A stretch of 64,000 nucleotides of DNA. It comes from Gnetum montanum (taxonomy: Eukaryota > Streptophyta > Gnetopsida > Gnetales > Gnetaceae). A program made the position numbers and the translations under genes. Of this stretch, positions 1-11,179 are shown piece after piece. Each line of letters opens with the position of its first letter. The stretch's first letter is position 1. A model generated the notes under the pieces. That model saw only the letters and a program-made list of their open reading frames with translations. It searched no databases and was not told where the DNA came from. The stretch spans positions 54,733 through 118,732 of the forward strand of contig MNCI01008953.1 of assembly GCA_015680685.1 (NCBI GenBank). The letters run 5' to 3'.

Positions 1-14
1 CTAGAAATAAACCA

Positions 15-467
15 CATAGGGCTTTTCTTGACTCAGGTTCCAGAGTCAACTTAATTTCATGAGAGATGTATCATGCCTAGAACCTGCCCCAACTTAAGAA
101 GAGCAACATTCAACTAGAGTTAGCAGACTAGTCCATCACCATTCCCTTGGGATTGGTGGAGGACATCACCATGTATGGTTGGTCTTACCTAGCTAATTTC
201 CTAGTGATTGAAGTTAACAACAACGAAGGGGACTTCCCAATTATAATGGGAAGGGCATTACTAAGCACAATAGATGCATGCCGTAGGATCCGCGATCTTT
301 CCTTGGAAATCTCTAAGATAAATATTTATGGAAAGATTGAGAGGAGGAAAGTTCCATGCATCACATACAGTGATTCATTGGGTGATGACATGGAGCAGAT
401 GCCTCCATGCAGTAGGTATGCCCTTGGAACTTTGCAACAAAGATGCCTGTATGTAGCAACTGCATAA
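15..467 (+). pseudogene. Retroviral-type aspartic protease fragment of element A
   Basis: The frame starting before the first ATG reads an active-site stretch of the form LDSGSRVNLIS, with D-S-G in place of the usual D-T/S-G or L-D-L-G-A form of plant Athila proteases. A flap region and then an IIMGRALLSTIDA segment follow, corresponding to the family's ILGRPFLATA motif. A nonsense codon near position 60 breaks the frame; 147-467 is open for 106 codons. In the element this enzyme would cleave the gag-pol polyprotein. The active-site Asp is present but the frame is broken, so it is a pseudogene. It could also be read as a gag-pol boundary fragment; the GRALL motif favours protease. Confidence 0.7.
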
Positions 468-599
468 CTAGTAGAAGACATCCCATGGTTAACAGCTACT
501 AGAAGAAACAACCAAATATGCATGGAACAAACAGAGGCAACAACCCATGCCCATAATGAAAGCATATATACATTAGAATATGAGCATCACCAACTTCCA

Positions 600-1916
600 T
601 CCCTTAATCTAAGATCATCATTTTGGAAAATTTGGACACTTCTTAGAAATTCAAACAGGCGCTCATTATTTTGGATCTCTCCCTTTCCACTCAGTCATGG
701 GGGAGATGGCCACCTATGCTAATCATATGGGGTCCTCACTTCTTTTTAATTTTTTGTTTTACAAGTTTTTTTCTTACATGTTTTTGTTTTACAAATTTCT
801 TTAACTTTTCTTGTTTTTTTTAGAAATTTCTTTAANTCACAATGTTGATACTAAGGTATGTTTCTTTTGATATGGTAGGCAATGAGATCACTTCATCCAT
901 CCATCCACCAGTTTCTATGGTCTCTCTCGACTTAGAAATGTACAAGTCCCCTTCATAATAAGAACCTTAACGAATTGGTGATTGGGCATTTAGCAAACTA
1001 AGGAAGGACTCAAGGATTGAAAAGGGTGTGACTTCAAGGGAACTTGATGCATTTTTGTTGGCTGTTCTCTTGGGTGCCTGGATGTTTTCTTCTTGAGTTT
1101 TCTTGCCATTCCGATGCTACCCAATTATCGGAAGTTGAGACAATAAAAATAATCATGTCTTTGCATGGTGTGGTTCTCATGCATAAAAACATAAAACAAA
1201 AAAAAGAGAAAAAAGAAAAAGTAAGAATTCAAGGCACACCCCTTAGACAAAATAAACTTGGGCTACAAGCACTGGTTATGGAATCCAAAATAAAAGGTTC
1301 CCTCTAAATAAGGCCCTTCTCGCTTCCCATTCTCTCATTTGTTTCGTTGGAATGGTGGTGGCTCTTTGAAGGTGCATTCTTATTACTCCATGAGGATGGT
1401 TCGGCCAAATGCATTGATGCAAAGTCACTGGATGTGGTTGGTTTGAGGTTGGAGTTGGAATGAGATTTGCTGAGTTACATTAATCATGAAACACACAAGG
1501 GGCTGTACACCACCTTGTTCTTGAGATTCCATTCCACTCTCTTCTCTCCATCCTTCTCTCCATTGTTCACCTCATTTCTAGTTGTATCATTAGTGTATAT
1601 ATTTTGGTTGATGTATTGTTTTCTTTTGGTAAACGCTTGTGGTTAAGAATTAAACTCTTGTTTCAAATGACATTCCTAGAGCCTACGGACTCTTTGAATG
1701 TAGGTTTGTCAGGGCATTAAGGGCATGAGCCTTCTTTGGGGAGGACCCACTGACACTCCTATTTGGTGCATCAGTCAACTTCTTTTCCCTAACATTTTTG
1801 TAATTAATTTTATTTTGTTCATTACCATCTTGACATCCATTTCCTCAATGCTATAGTTGTCCTTTTTTATCTATCCTTCTCACTCCTTTTCTTTCTCCAT
1901 TTTAATGCTACCAGAG
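600..1916 (+). other. 3' non-coding region of element A
   Basis: No coding sequence is visible. A T-rich tract (about 740-835) is followed by blocks shared in the same order with element F: a segment around 1160 containing GCATGGTGTGGTT, a segment near 1225-1265 containing the CTTAGACAAAATAAA motif, and a block near 1680-1760 with GGGCATGAG. One N lies at 836. The conservation among copies shows this is a regular part of the element between integrase and the extra 3' ORF. Confidence 0.65.
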
Positions 1917-2061
1917 GTTCGCGATTAGTCATGGGGGTACGGGGCCCAATTTTTCGATCAGCCATACCACAATGTAGCCAATGAACTTACACTGAAGTAA
2001 GGTATCAATTACATGATGAGTCATTTACCCTTGCTAATATAAGATTGTGTTGTGTGTGCAG
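1917..2061 (+). other. Possible leader intron before the extra 3' ORF (element A)
   Basis: A GT at 1917-1918 after CCAGAG aligns with GT donors at the same place in elements F (50575) and D (19855). A pyrimidine/TG-rich stretch ends in CAG at 2059-2061, just before an ATTG that replaces the ATGG of the other copies. The intron is inferred from three-copy comparison, not from transcripts. Confidence 0.35.
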
Positions 2062-2400
2062 ATTGAAATCATACAACAATGAAATTGGATCTAGAAGGAA
2101 CACATGGAATGGAGTAGCACTACAGAAACTATGCAAGGAGCAAGATCAACAGCATGCTTACCGAAGGACAATGGAAGGCATAATTTTGGCATTAGCAGCA
2201 TCAACACTTCTTTCTCTCTCTCTTTCTCTCAAGCTACCAAAAAAGGCCTACTATCATTGTAATAAGGTGTTCACCCTTGTTGTCATGAACACTAGTTTTT
2301 TCAAGTCTTGTAATGATAATCCGTTCACATGTCATCCCATTAGTTTCATTCCCCTTAATAATCCCATACCTTCCTAATATTTTGTAAGGAACTCAAGGAC
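2062..2400 (+). pseudogene. Remnant of the extra 3' ORF, element A
   Basis: The start codon position reads ATT instead of ATG, and most of the long coiled-coil ORF seen in F and D is missing. From about 2260 onward the sequence aligns with the post-ORF sequence of F at 59420-59600 (shared TGTCATGAACACTA and CCATACCTTCCTAAT words). A 110-codon open frame (2045-2377) exists but has no recognisable domain and is probably not a product. Confidence 0.45.
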
Positions 2401-2407
2401 GAGTTTT

Positions 2408-2425
2408 CATTCAGTCATGGGGGTA
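2408..2425 (+). other. Polypurine tract, element A
   Basis: AGTCATGGGGGTA lies directly before the LTR start. The same word occupies the same place, reversed, before the LTR at 52327. In gypsy elements this tract primes plus-strand DNA synthesis. Confidence 0.65.
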
Positions 2426-3434
2426 TGATGAGACGTGATTCACCTAAGCTGCGATATCGTGTCGTCCCCTACAATGTCACATACATGATATCACGGTTCG
2501 TCGCCATATGTATAAATAAGAGGTGGCTCTCCCTTGTTTCCCCATCCTGGCTAGAAGTAGGAAAACTCTGGCATTTTGATCACTCTAGAGATAGAATATT
2601 TTCCATGTGCCCGTAGTAGGAGTCCTAGAGTGAATGGATCTTTATTCGAGCAACATTATACCTGAACACAAGTTGTGTATGGTAATAAAGATGAACTTGT
2701 TGGATAAACCTTGCAGTGCATGGAATAGGATTTTATTTATTACTTTCTCTCTCACCCTTAAACTCCTAGAATGCAATATGAGTACGACTTGATTACAAGC
2801 ATCTAAGGATGTGTACAGTTATTCAAGGAATCGGCTGCGTATCGCATGTGGTATGAGTACAACTTGATTACGAGCATCTAGTGTGACTACTTGGTAACCC
2901 AGTGGTGTATCCAGGAACTATGCTTGGTAATCCCAGTGGTAGTTGTGCACCAAGATGTGTACGGTTAGACAAGGAATTGCCCACTCATCGCACTTAGGCT
3001 AGTTAGATTCTCTCAACCCTTTCCTCCTAGTTAAGTGCCTCAATATAACCACTTTGAGCACATGCATTACACATGGTAATCCCAGTGACGATTAGCATTT
3101 GGTAGCCACAGTTTCATTGGTTTAGGGTGTGTACGGTAAGTGGGAATGGATGCTGACGCTAGTTAATTTAGACTTAGTTCATTAGTTAGAGTTAGTTTCT
3201 CAACCCTTCACCTCAATAGCATAGGAGAAAAAAATAAAAGATATAAAAATCATATACCTTAGACTTACTTAACCATACACCGTGACAACTACAAGTAAGT
3301 ATGGGAAGAAAATGAATGGTTAACCTTAAGTGTTCCATGAGCCATGTAGGCATTTAGTCTCCGGAGTTCGATCGGATCACGTGTGCTATGCTCATTTGGT
3401 ATGGTTGAGTGTAGGGGTACCTTGCCACTCATCA
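2426..3434 (+). repeat. 3' LTR of element A (family 1)
   Basis: It starts TGATGAG and ends CTCATCA, perfect 7-base inverted termini shared by the family 1 LTRs here. Length is 1009 bp. A TATAAATA box sits at 2511-2518. Downstream, AATAAAG words near 2685 match the corresponding part of F's LTRs. The following base is family-unrelated sequence leading into a family 2 RT fragment, so the insertion target was probably older retroelement DNA. Confidence 0.85.
2511..2518 (+). promoter_or_regulatory. LTR TATA box
   Basis: TATAAATA about 85 bases into the LTR, the place where the other family 1 LTRs of this window also carry it (for example 42887-42894). Confidence 0.55.
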
Positions 3435-3489
3435 ATTTTCTACATAGTCATTAAGTAATCCTAGTATTTAATGACTAAAGATGTACATC

Positions 3490-4312
3490 ATTGCTTTTTT
3501 GTAGGTTACTCTTGCATTCCTAGGACCAAAAGACATCATGGTATAACAAAAGGTACTCTAAGGAGTCATGAAGGTCATACTAAGTTAATGTTCTAGGTTA
3601 CTTCTAATTTGGTTGTATCCTAAGAACCTATCCATGAAGGATAGTAAGGCATGTCCAACTATAGTATCAATAAGTTGGTTAATACTAGGCAAAGGAAAAT
3701 CATCTTTGATGGTTGCCTTATTCAGGTTTCAAAAATCAATACTTATACATATACTCACATTTCTCTTTAAGACTACCACTATGTTGGAAACCCATTTTGC
3801 ATAATCAATAGCTCTAATGAAATCAGTTTGGTATCATTTTGTGATTTCATCATGAGCTACCAGGGCTAAATCTTGCCTAATCTTGTAAACATTTTGCTTA
3901 ACTAGTCTAATACTAGAATCAAGTATGATGTTATGTTGCATTAGATATGGGTCAAGACTTGGCATATCTTCATATGACCAAGAAAAGACCTTAATTTTGT
4001 CTTGGAGGACCTTTGTGATGCCTTGAACCTACTAAGGTTCTAGTAAGGAACTTAATTTGAGTGTTTTCTCCTCACCACTATGTGTCATGATAGGAACCTC
4101 AAGTAGAGAGTCCTCGGTAATGTCACCATCCTTAAGGTCAAGGGTTTTGACTTGGTTTTCAAAACATTCTAGAGGTTTCTCTATTAAGGCTATGTGGTCA
4201 CAAAGACTCTCAAGCTCAAGATCTAGGTAATTAAGGTCAATAAATCATTCAACATCACCATGAGGTCCACTTAGGTTCAATGGTAAACTGATTTACTTTT
4301 AGGTATCTATAG
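3490..4312 (-). pseudogene. Family 2 (Tat-like) RT amino-terminal fragment with protease-RT linker
   Basis: Read on the minus strand, the segment gives the linker motif SLLEP, then a region equivalent to IVVVxKRN, then DDFPLPSINQLID and SFMDRFLGY, which are RT blocks 1-3 of Ty3/gypsy polymerases. It stops at about 3490 before the YVDD box. Several stops interrupt it. It overlaps in homology with 10620-10813 and 29265-30000, so it is a separate copy, not the missing part of the neighbouring element. It ends abruptly at 4312 where a family 2 LTR begins. Confidence 0.7.
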
Positions 4313-6228
4313 TGATCGAAAACGTCAGTGGTTGGAACATCAAGAGGTTTTTGGGCATACAGTTTAACCCCAGATCCATGCAAGGATCATGCTGGAGAGA
4401 AACAAAAATGGGGTGGCCTGAATGGTTTGATCCATCAGACAGGGACTTAGTCAGAGTAACTAAACCTTATGTAAATGTTTGGTTTTAGAAATGAGGTATG
4501 CAAATGAAGCGATAACTAACCGATGTAAAATAATGAAAAATGATATGAAATACAATGATAATGAAAAAAGAGTGAAATAGATTTGGGTGAGGAAATACAC
4601 TGCCCCAAGATCAAGGATCTAATCTTTGCTTTGTTAGAAGATGTACAGCTAAAGATGCAACATTGGAGAGGCACAGCTTACATAGAGAAGTATGATCATA
4701 GGTTCTTGAACTATAGTCAGTAAGCTATTGTTTAGGATTCTTCTGCTTGCTAATTTTCTTGCCAAGGTGCCAAGATGCTAAACCCAAAAGGATGTCTAAA
4801 TCCAACTAGAAAGCTCAAAGCCAACTGGAATGTTAAAAATGCCAACTATGCTCTCCAAACGCCAACTCAAAAGCCAATTGCACAAAAAGCCAACTCTTTG
4901 AGAATTGTTCACCAGGGTATTTATAGGGCCAGGAATAGGAGAAAAACATGGCCTAGATGCCACATGTTTGGTGCCCCACAAGGTGCAAACATGGCTGTGC
5001 TATGTAGATGTGTGATGCTAGATGTGATCCTTGTTATGTTGTAACCATACTGCTAAAACTACATATGCCAAAATCTAGAAAGCATGCCAATAATGAAAAC
5101 AAAATGGAGCCTATGCTCTAGGACTACATCTTGGGGATTGACTAGGGATATCCAAAATGAAGCAAACTTGCTAATTTTATCCACCGAAGAGGTGCCAGGG
5201 TGAGAATGATCATTACCAACAAGTTTTGGAGCTCATTGAAAACATTTTAAATGCTTCTATGCAGGTTTTGCATTACTTATGTTGTCCAATGTGTTGGCGT
5301 AGCATAAGTAACTACTTGCTACGTTGTGCTACACTATGTAGTGTAGCATAGTGTAGCCATTGATCTTGAAAGAAATCTTGCCTAGAAGCCAAAAGCATCT
5401 GTTTGAGGCCTGGTCAAGTAAGCAACTACAACTTTCTCTTTCACACTGAAAAGCCTTTGAACCTACTACATCCTTGGGGCATTCTGTTATTTTGCATAGT
5501 TTCTACATTATGCTACGCTATGTAGTGTGGCACAGTGTAGCAACCAATGTGTCATGCATCCTTTTCTATTCCACAATGTTTTACCAGGAAATTTTTCTTG
5601 AGGCCTAAATGTTAAATGGAACAACCAGTTTTGAAGGCCAAAGCGTTGCCAAGTGTAATCCTCCTGCTAGGTCCACTTGGTAGAGGGGTATTTGTGTGTT
5701 CTATCCTTGCTACCCAGTGCTACACTGCACAGCGTAACATAGTGTAGCACCCTATGTTGGATGTATCCTAACTTGTTTGTCATAGGATGTTTATTATGTT
5801 CTGGTGTGTTGGCAAAGTAAGCTTGCTAGATGGTTGTAACATGGGCAAATGCTTTGGAATACTAACTTGTTATCAACTTGAATCTTGGATTCTTGATTGG
5901 TCTCTTCAATGCTTGCTACATTGTGTAGTGTAGTAGATTTCCATGCTAGAAAACTTGCGGAACTGTTTAGCTGATCCTGAACACTCTCGGCAAATCCTAG
6001 CATAGTTTTTGGATAGACTGTCAATTGGGTTAATTGTGCAACTAGGTAGGCTAGAGAGTCCAGCAAGCCTATCAACTTAGGAGATAGAAAATGTGCTAGA
6101 CTGTATAGTCTATCATCAGTGCCTACACTGTTCTGATGGCTCATCATGATGATGCATTTTTGAAAATCCTTTCATAAATTCCAAGATTCTGCTGAAGCAT
6201 CAAGGTCCTAAAATTTTATGGTGTTTCA
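4313..6228 (-). repeat. 3' LTR of element B (family 2)
   Basis: On the minus strand it begins TGAAACACC after the tract AAAGAGGGG and ends ...CGATCA. Its length (1916 bp) equals that of the LTR at 22770-24687, with which it shares both ends (TTTTGAACA/TTTTCGATCA at the low end). It contains several TACACTatGTAGTGTAGC-type imperfect palindromes. Confidence 0.75.
5287..5935. repeat. Cluster of hairpin-forming repeats in family 2 LTR
   Basis: The clearest copy is 5328-5347: GCTACAC, a 6-base spacer, then GTGTAGC. Related words recur at about 5340-5357, 5510-5545, 5705-5750 and 5915-5935, with similar degenerate copies in the LTRs near 24440-24600 and 40440. Confidence 0.6.
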
Positions 6229-6231
6229 ATG

Positions 6232-6241
6232 ACCCCTCTTT
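6232..6241 (-). other. Polypurine tract, element B
   Basis: The minus strand reads AAAGAGGGGT directly upstream of the LTR start; the homologous site in element C is 24692-24700. Confidence 0.6.
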
Positions 6242-7560
6242 GTTGATTTCTAGAGGATCTGCTCAAGAGATGTCAACAAAGAATACAAAACACCATGAAA
6301 AATAAAAAGGTAATACTACTCTTCGATGATTGCTCAGATGTCACTTTTCTATGCTTAGGGGTGCTAGGATGGTCAAGTAAGTGAAAGGAGCAAAAGATGG
6401 ATTTGGGAAAATAGGTTTAGGAAAGAAAAAGATGTAACATAGCATAGTTCCATGTCAGAGTGCTTGAAGGAAGTCGGCACGCATGGGCATCCTTCTTTGT
6501 TAACCTTTTAGGCTTCCTTTCATAGTGCTTAGAGATGTTCATTGTGAAATAACTACTGTGCCATTTGTTTTGGGCATGCCTCTTTTTTTTGGGTTTTTTG
6601 CTATTCAGCCATGTCCACTTACAGACAACCTTATTGTTGTAGGACAAGTGTTTCCTCCCCAAGATGAGTTGTGTTACATCCATGTGGGGCTTTGACCTAC
6701 CTACAGATGCTTCCCATGCAGTGATTTGCATTATTCACATCATGGACTTAGTGTTGGGCATGTGGGAGGGCTTTATATGCATCGAGAAAACTTGTAAAAG
6801 AGATGTAAAAAGAAAAACGATGAGTATAATAAATGGGGTGAAGAGGGTAAAGAGGTAGGACGGGATGTGCACTCCCAAGTAGCCAAGCTAATCAGAACAA
6901 TAACCTCAGAATCATGTAGTGCTCTACTCCCCTTGTGAAATGCATCTCTGAGAAACATCCTCTTGGCCTGTATCTTATAAATGCAATAGAGAGAAAACCA
7001 AGAAAATGTAACCATGAAATGCAGTGAGGGCAAAGTGTTGCTTGCTTTAGACATTACTGAAGTAGTGAGCATTTTTGCTGAGGCATGCGACGTCCAAAGT
7101 AGGAAGGCCAGTAGTGGTTCTGGCAGCAATAGATTGAAGGGGTTGGCACTAAAGAGGCTAGGAGTTGTGGCGATGTGAATGCTTAGGATTCCCCATCTAA
7201 GGCAAACATCATGTAGTTTGGCTGTAAGGTGAGAAGCCTAACATTTGAATGTCTTTTAGGCTCAAATGATGGTGAGGGATGGAGGGTAGCAAATCGATGA
7301 TTGGGCAACAATAGTGTTGGGACTCCAGGAGGAGGTGTTGATGACAAGAACTACCGCTAGGATGACTAGTGGTGGTAGTAGTAGCTCCAGAAGGTCAACA
7401 AGATGTCAGAAAACATCTCCAAAGGATTAGCAAGATGCCAGGGGTAGTGGTGTTGCATGTGTTCCATAGGGTGTTTTCTTGGCAATGTTAACTGCATTCT
7501 GGAACTACAATGTCTCATCCCATTTTATCTAGAAAGCTGGCACTATGCACATTCGCTTGT
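6242..7560 (-). other. 3' non-coding region of element B
   Basis: No convincing gene. The open frames here (for example 6417-6731 and 6773-7129) have no known domain and no equivalent open frame in the homologous region of element C (24700-26280). Shared blocks with C include the AGATGAGTTG word near 6662 and 25320 and a conserved AGAGACATC/TCAACAAAGAATA stretch. Confidence 0.55.
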
Positions 7561-7589
7561 TTGTAGGGTTGTAAATGCGAGCTAAGTAA

Positions 7590-7945
7590 GTTATGCTACA
7601 AACCTAGTTTAAGGTCTTGGTAGACCATCAGATGTACTAGTTTAAGGTCCCAGAAGACTGTGATGTTCTAGTTTAAGGTCCTAGTAGACCACTGTGCTAG
7701 TTTATCATTGTAGCAAATGGTGGATGGGCCAATTTAAGGTTGTAGTAGACCATATTGTGGGTGCCAGTTTTATGTCATAGCCCAAGGACTTGTTGTGCCA
7801 GTTTATAGTCATAGCATACTATCTCTACTAGTTTTACATCATAGTGGACGTTCTTTGCCCATTTTACTTCATAGTGGACGATATTTGCCAGTTTTACATC
7901 ATAGTGAATCTTCTTTGCTAGTTTTACATCATAGTGGATGATCTG
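7590..7945. repeat. Degenerate minisatellite (family 2 internal)
   Basis: Two related unit types alternate: AGTTTAAGGTCCTAGTAGAC and AGTTTTACATCATAGTGGA, each about 28-35 bases with its spacer and repeated about ten times in all. The same array is present in element C at 26290-26585, so it is an old component of the family. Confidence 0.65.
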
Positions 7946-7989
7946 CTTACCTTACCTTGTATCAGTATTAGACGTAGTATGCCTTGAGG

Positions 7990-9150
7990 TACAAGTGATT
8001 CACTAGATTTACAAACTCTTTGCCATCCATATCGGCCAATTTGAAAGCCCCATTCTCATAGGCTTTTGTGACTATGAATGGACCTTACTAGTTTGCTAAG
8101 AACTTGCTTACATGTTCATTAATAGCTTTGAGAACTAGGTCTTCTTTTTTGATTAGCTATTGATGTAGATTGAAATGATGCTTTTGCCACTACTTGTCCT
8201 GGTATCATTCAATATGACTAAGTGTTTGGGCATGCTCTTTCTCTATGGAGTCAAGGTCAATGATCCTTGACTCATTGTTCTAGGCTTTTTTCATGACACT
8301 TGAAAGGATCATCCAAAGTGACAGTACCTACAATTCAAGAGGTAATACTGCTTCAGATCCATAATCAAAGCTATAGGAAGCCTTACCTATGGTCATTCTG
8401 CACATTGTATGGTAAGCCCATAACACGTAGAGGATTTGCTCATGCCATCGCCTCTTGCTACTGTCAAGCATCTTTTTGAGCAAGTTGATGATGACCTTGT
8501 TTGTTGCCTCTACTTGACCATTTGCCTGTGGGTAGTACAATGACAAAAAGGATTGCTTGATGTCAAGGATGTTGCAAAAGGTTTTGGTTTCTGGGCTACT
8601 AAATTATGGCCCTTTGTCTATCACAATAGTCATGGGAAGACCAAACCTTGTTACTATGTTGTCTAGGATAAAGTAACAAACCTATTGGGATGTAGTCTTC
8701 CTAAGGGGGATAAACTCTACCTACTTTGTAAAGTACTCGGTGGTAGTGATGATGAAGCTATGTCTTGCGGAAGACTTAGGTGTGATAGGTCCTAGGATAT
8801 CTAGTCCCCAATGTTGGAATGAACACATAATCTATGTAGGATGAAACTTAGTAGGTGAGACATGTATAAGGTTTGCATAACATTGGCATGTATCACACAT
8901 CCTAACTTTGGCAAGGTAATCTCATTCAATGTAAGGCCAGTAGTACCCTAGGCATATGATCTTCATTGCCATAGCTCTAGGGGCTATGTGTCATCCACAT
9001 AATCCATCATGGATTTAGTTAACAATTTTTTTGTGTCCTCCTCACTAATGCAAGTTAGCAATATCCCATCAAAGGAGCGTTTACATAGGGTGTTGTCTCC
9101 TATAAGGACATACTACCAGGCTCACCTTCAGACTGCATCCTTTTGAGCAT
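7990..9150 (-). pseudogene. Integrase of element B
   Basis: On the minus strand, a core with the GLPMTIVID-type segment is followed by YYPQANGQVEATNK and by WAYHTMCRMTIGKASYSFDYG, the usual Tat-lineage integrase end. The catalytic Glu of QVEATNK is retained. The 219-bp open stretch 8328-8546 is the best preserved part; stops interrupt both sides. The enzyme would insert the cDNA copy. It is dead because of frame breaks. Confidence 0.8.
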
Positions 9151-9189
9151 ATGTCAAGCCATGTGGGGGTTTGTTGTATTGAAGATAGG

Positions 9190-9930
9190 CTTTAACGTTA
9201 GCATATCACTCTTGGGTATTAGTGGTGTTGACAATCGCAATGTGTGCCACTTGGATGATAGGATCAGTGCATTCTATTATTGAAGTAGGTAAAGTTGCAA
9301 ATAGGTGTGATGACACATTCAATGCTAACATGGCTAAGACATATACTACAGTATTCTTGTTGCAAGGCACGTGTTGGATGTATATCATTATAAATTGTTT
9401 TAGCAAACTCTTGGCTAATTCACAATATGGTTGTAATTGTAAATATTTATAGGCATAAATGTTGGTAATCTAGTTGGTAATAAGTTGGGAATCACTTCAG
9501 ACTGCCAAATGTTGGATCTCTAGTTCTCAGGATACTAAGTGCCTGCTAAGGAGTCCTTTGTACTTAGCTATGTTGTTCATACAAAGAAACACAAAATGGT
9601 AAGCAAAAGGGTGAATGTTCCCAAAGGGGAATGTAATGGCGGTAGCAGCACTACCACCTCACGTAGTTGAGGTGCTATCAAAATGCAAAGTGGCTTCAAA
9701 GTGTAATGGCATAGGATTGATGTTGTTGCCATGTTCGTTAGGGAATTTTGGCTCTATCATTTTCTAATCATCGATAGGTGCAGTTGTGAGTTGTGTGGCT
9801 ATTGCTTATCCCTTTGTCGATGATTAGGCAATAGAATGTAAATCAAATTCCACCATTATAGCTTTCCATTGGGCTACCCTACTGCTCTTGTATAATTTGT
9901 TTGTGATGGCCCGAAGTATGTTGCTCTTGC
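9190..9930 (-). pseudogene. Plant-type RNase H domain, element B
   Basis: The minus strand encodes a segment with HVPCNKNTVVYVLAMLA, matching the HIPRNENxxADALATLA end of the additional RNase H typical of Tat elements (where the ADALA Asp is catalytic; here it is replaced by VYVLA). Upstream, the QLV.NQ type segment is broken. The equivalent, better kept domain is at 27812-28560. Confidence 0.65.
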
Positions 9931-10089
9931 ATATGATGTTAACCTTGTTTCGGAAGAGGTAGTGTCTCCATTTTTATGGTGCAAACACTAAGGTGAGAAA
10001 ATTTCTTTCTCTTCTTTATACTTTGCCTCATAAGCTATTAGTGCATGGATCAAGTAATAAACCAAGATTTTAGAACCATCATCTTTCGT

Positions 10090-10813
10090 CTAACATAAAA
10101 ATGTTGAAATAGATGTGTCCCAGGTGGCAAGGTAGATGTAGAAAGACTTATCCATTTGTGGTGGGTAAATAGTTGGAAGGTGGAAAATCTCTTTCTTTAG
10201 ATCATTGAAGGCTTGTTGACATCGTTCTATCCATTTAAGGTTAAGTCCCTTCCTTAGCAATTGTTGAATGGAATGTAACTTATCGGTCAACCTTGCTATA
10301 AACCTTATGATAAACTGTATTCTACCTTGCAACTAGCACAATTATTCAAGGTTGGTAGGTGGTGTGAGGTTAATGATGGCCTTAACTTTGTCAAGGTCCA
10401 CTCGTATTCCAGCTTCCAATACTACAAACCCTAGCATGCATCTGGGTTTAATTCTGAAAACACATTTCCTTGCATTGAGATGCAAGTCATGCTTGTGACA
10501 ATGCTTGAGGACTACATCTAGATCATTGGGATGATCAATAGCTCCCTTAGACTTGAGTGCTATTTCATCCACATAATCATTTAGTCTCTCCAAGAGGTAG
10601 TCGCTAAAAATATATGTCATGATGCATTAATAAGTTGCTTTGGCATTTTTGAGTCCAAAAGGTATCATGGTGTAACAAAATGTTCCCCAAGGGGTCATGA
10701 AAGTAGTTGTTAATTGATACTCTAGGTTGATGCAGATCTAGTTGTAACCTGAGAATCCATCCATAAAGGATAGTAAAGCATGACCAGCTGTAGTGTCAAT
10801 AATTTAATCAATA
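10090..10813 (-). pseudogene. Reverse transcriptase, carboxy part, element B
   Basis: Two open stretches lie on the minus strand. The upstream one (10342-10620) has SDYLLERLNDYVDEIALKSK, the YVDD catalytic box with the second Asp changed to Glu, followed by the thumb region FGFVV-like GFVVLEAGIRVDLDKVKAI. The downstream one (10090-10332) has KGLNLKWIERCQQAFNDLK, the connection to RNase H. The frame is broken between them. Confidence 0.8.
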
Positions 10814-10819
10814 CTTGGT

Positions 10820-11120
10820 AATGGACATTGACAAAGAATATGAAACACCATGAAAAATAAAATGCTAACACTACTCTCCGGTGGTCACTCAGATGTCACT
10901 TTACTACACTTGGGAGTGCTAGGATGGTCAAGTAAGTGAAAGGAGTAAAAGATGGATTTGGGGAAACAAGCTCAGGAAAGAAAAAGATGTAACATAGTGC
11001 AGTCCCTCGTCGGAGTGCTTGGGAGGGAGTTGACATGCATGGGCATCCTTCTTTGTTAGCCTTTTAGGCTTTCTTTTGGAGTGCTTAGAGATGGTCTTTG
11101 GGAAAAAATTGCCATGCCAT
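10820..11120 (-). repeat. Displaced copy of family 2 3' region
   Basis: This 300-bp stretch matches 6270-6560 closely and in order (for example GAAACACCATGAAAAATAAAA, GGATGGTCAAGTAAGTGAAAGGAG, CATGGGCATCCTTCTTTGTTA words). It sits at the broken RT end of B, next to a family 1 gag. Confidence 0.75.
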
Positions 11121-11179
11121 TTTTCTATATGGATGGATCTCTATTATATTCCTTTGCTAATTATTTTTTCCTCAATTTA

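Larger units (their letters stand above)
1..3434 (+). mobile_element. Element A: 3' part of an Athila-like (family 1) Ty3/gypsy element
   Basis: The window opens inside a decayed gypsy element read on the + strand. The order seen is a retropepsin fragment, a T-rich 3' non-coding region, the tail of the extra 3' ORF, a polypurine tract and a 3' LTR. RT, RNase H and integrase are absent between the protease (ending near 467) and the 3' region (from about 600), so this copy has an internal deletion of pol. The 3' region aligns by eye with 48570-50860 of element F and, reversed, with 53690-54270 of element G, which is how family membership was assigned. The 5' half lies outside the window. Confidence 0.8.
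4313..10813 (-). mobile_element. Element B: 5'-truncated Tat/Ogre-like (family 2) element
   Basis: The minus-strand order from high to low coordinate is RT (truncated), RNase H, integrase, 3' region with a minisatellite, polypurine tract, 3' LTR. Gag and protease are missing. The RT end at 10813 abuts a copied stretch of the element's own 3' region (10820-11120), indicating rearrangement rather than simple truncation. Confidence 0.8.

Noticed and set aside
2045-2377. 110-codon frame in element A as a gene
   Set aside because: It starts inside the putative leader intron and is not conserved as an open frame in D or F.
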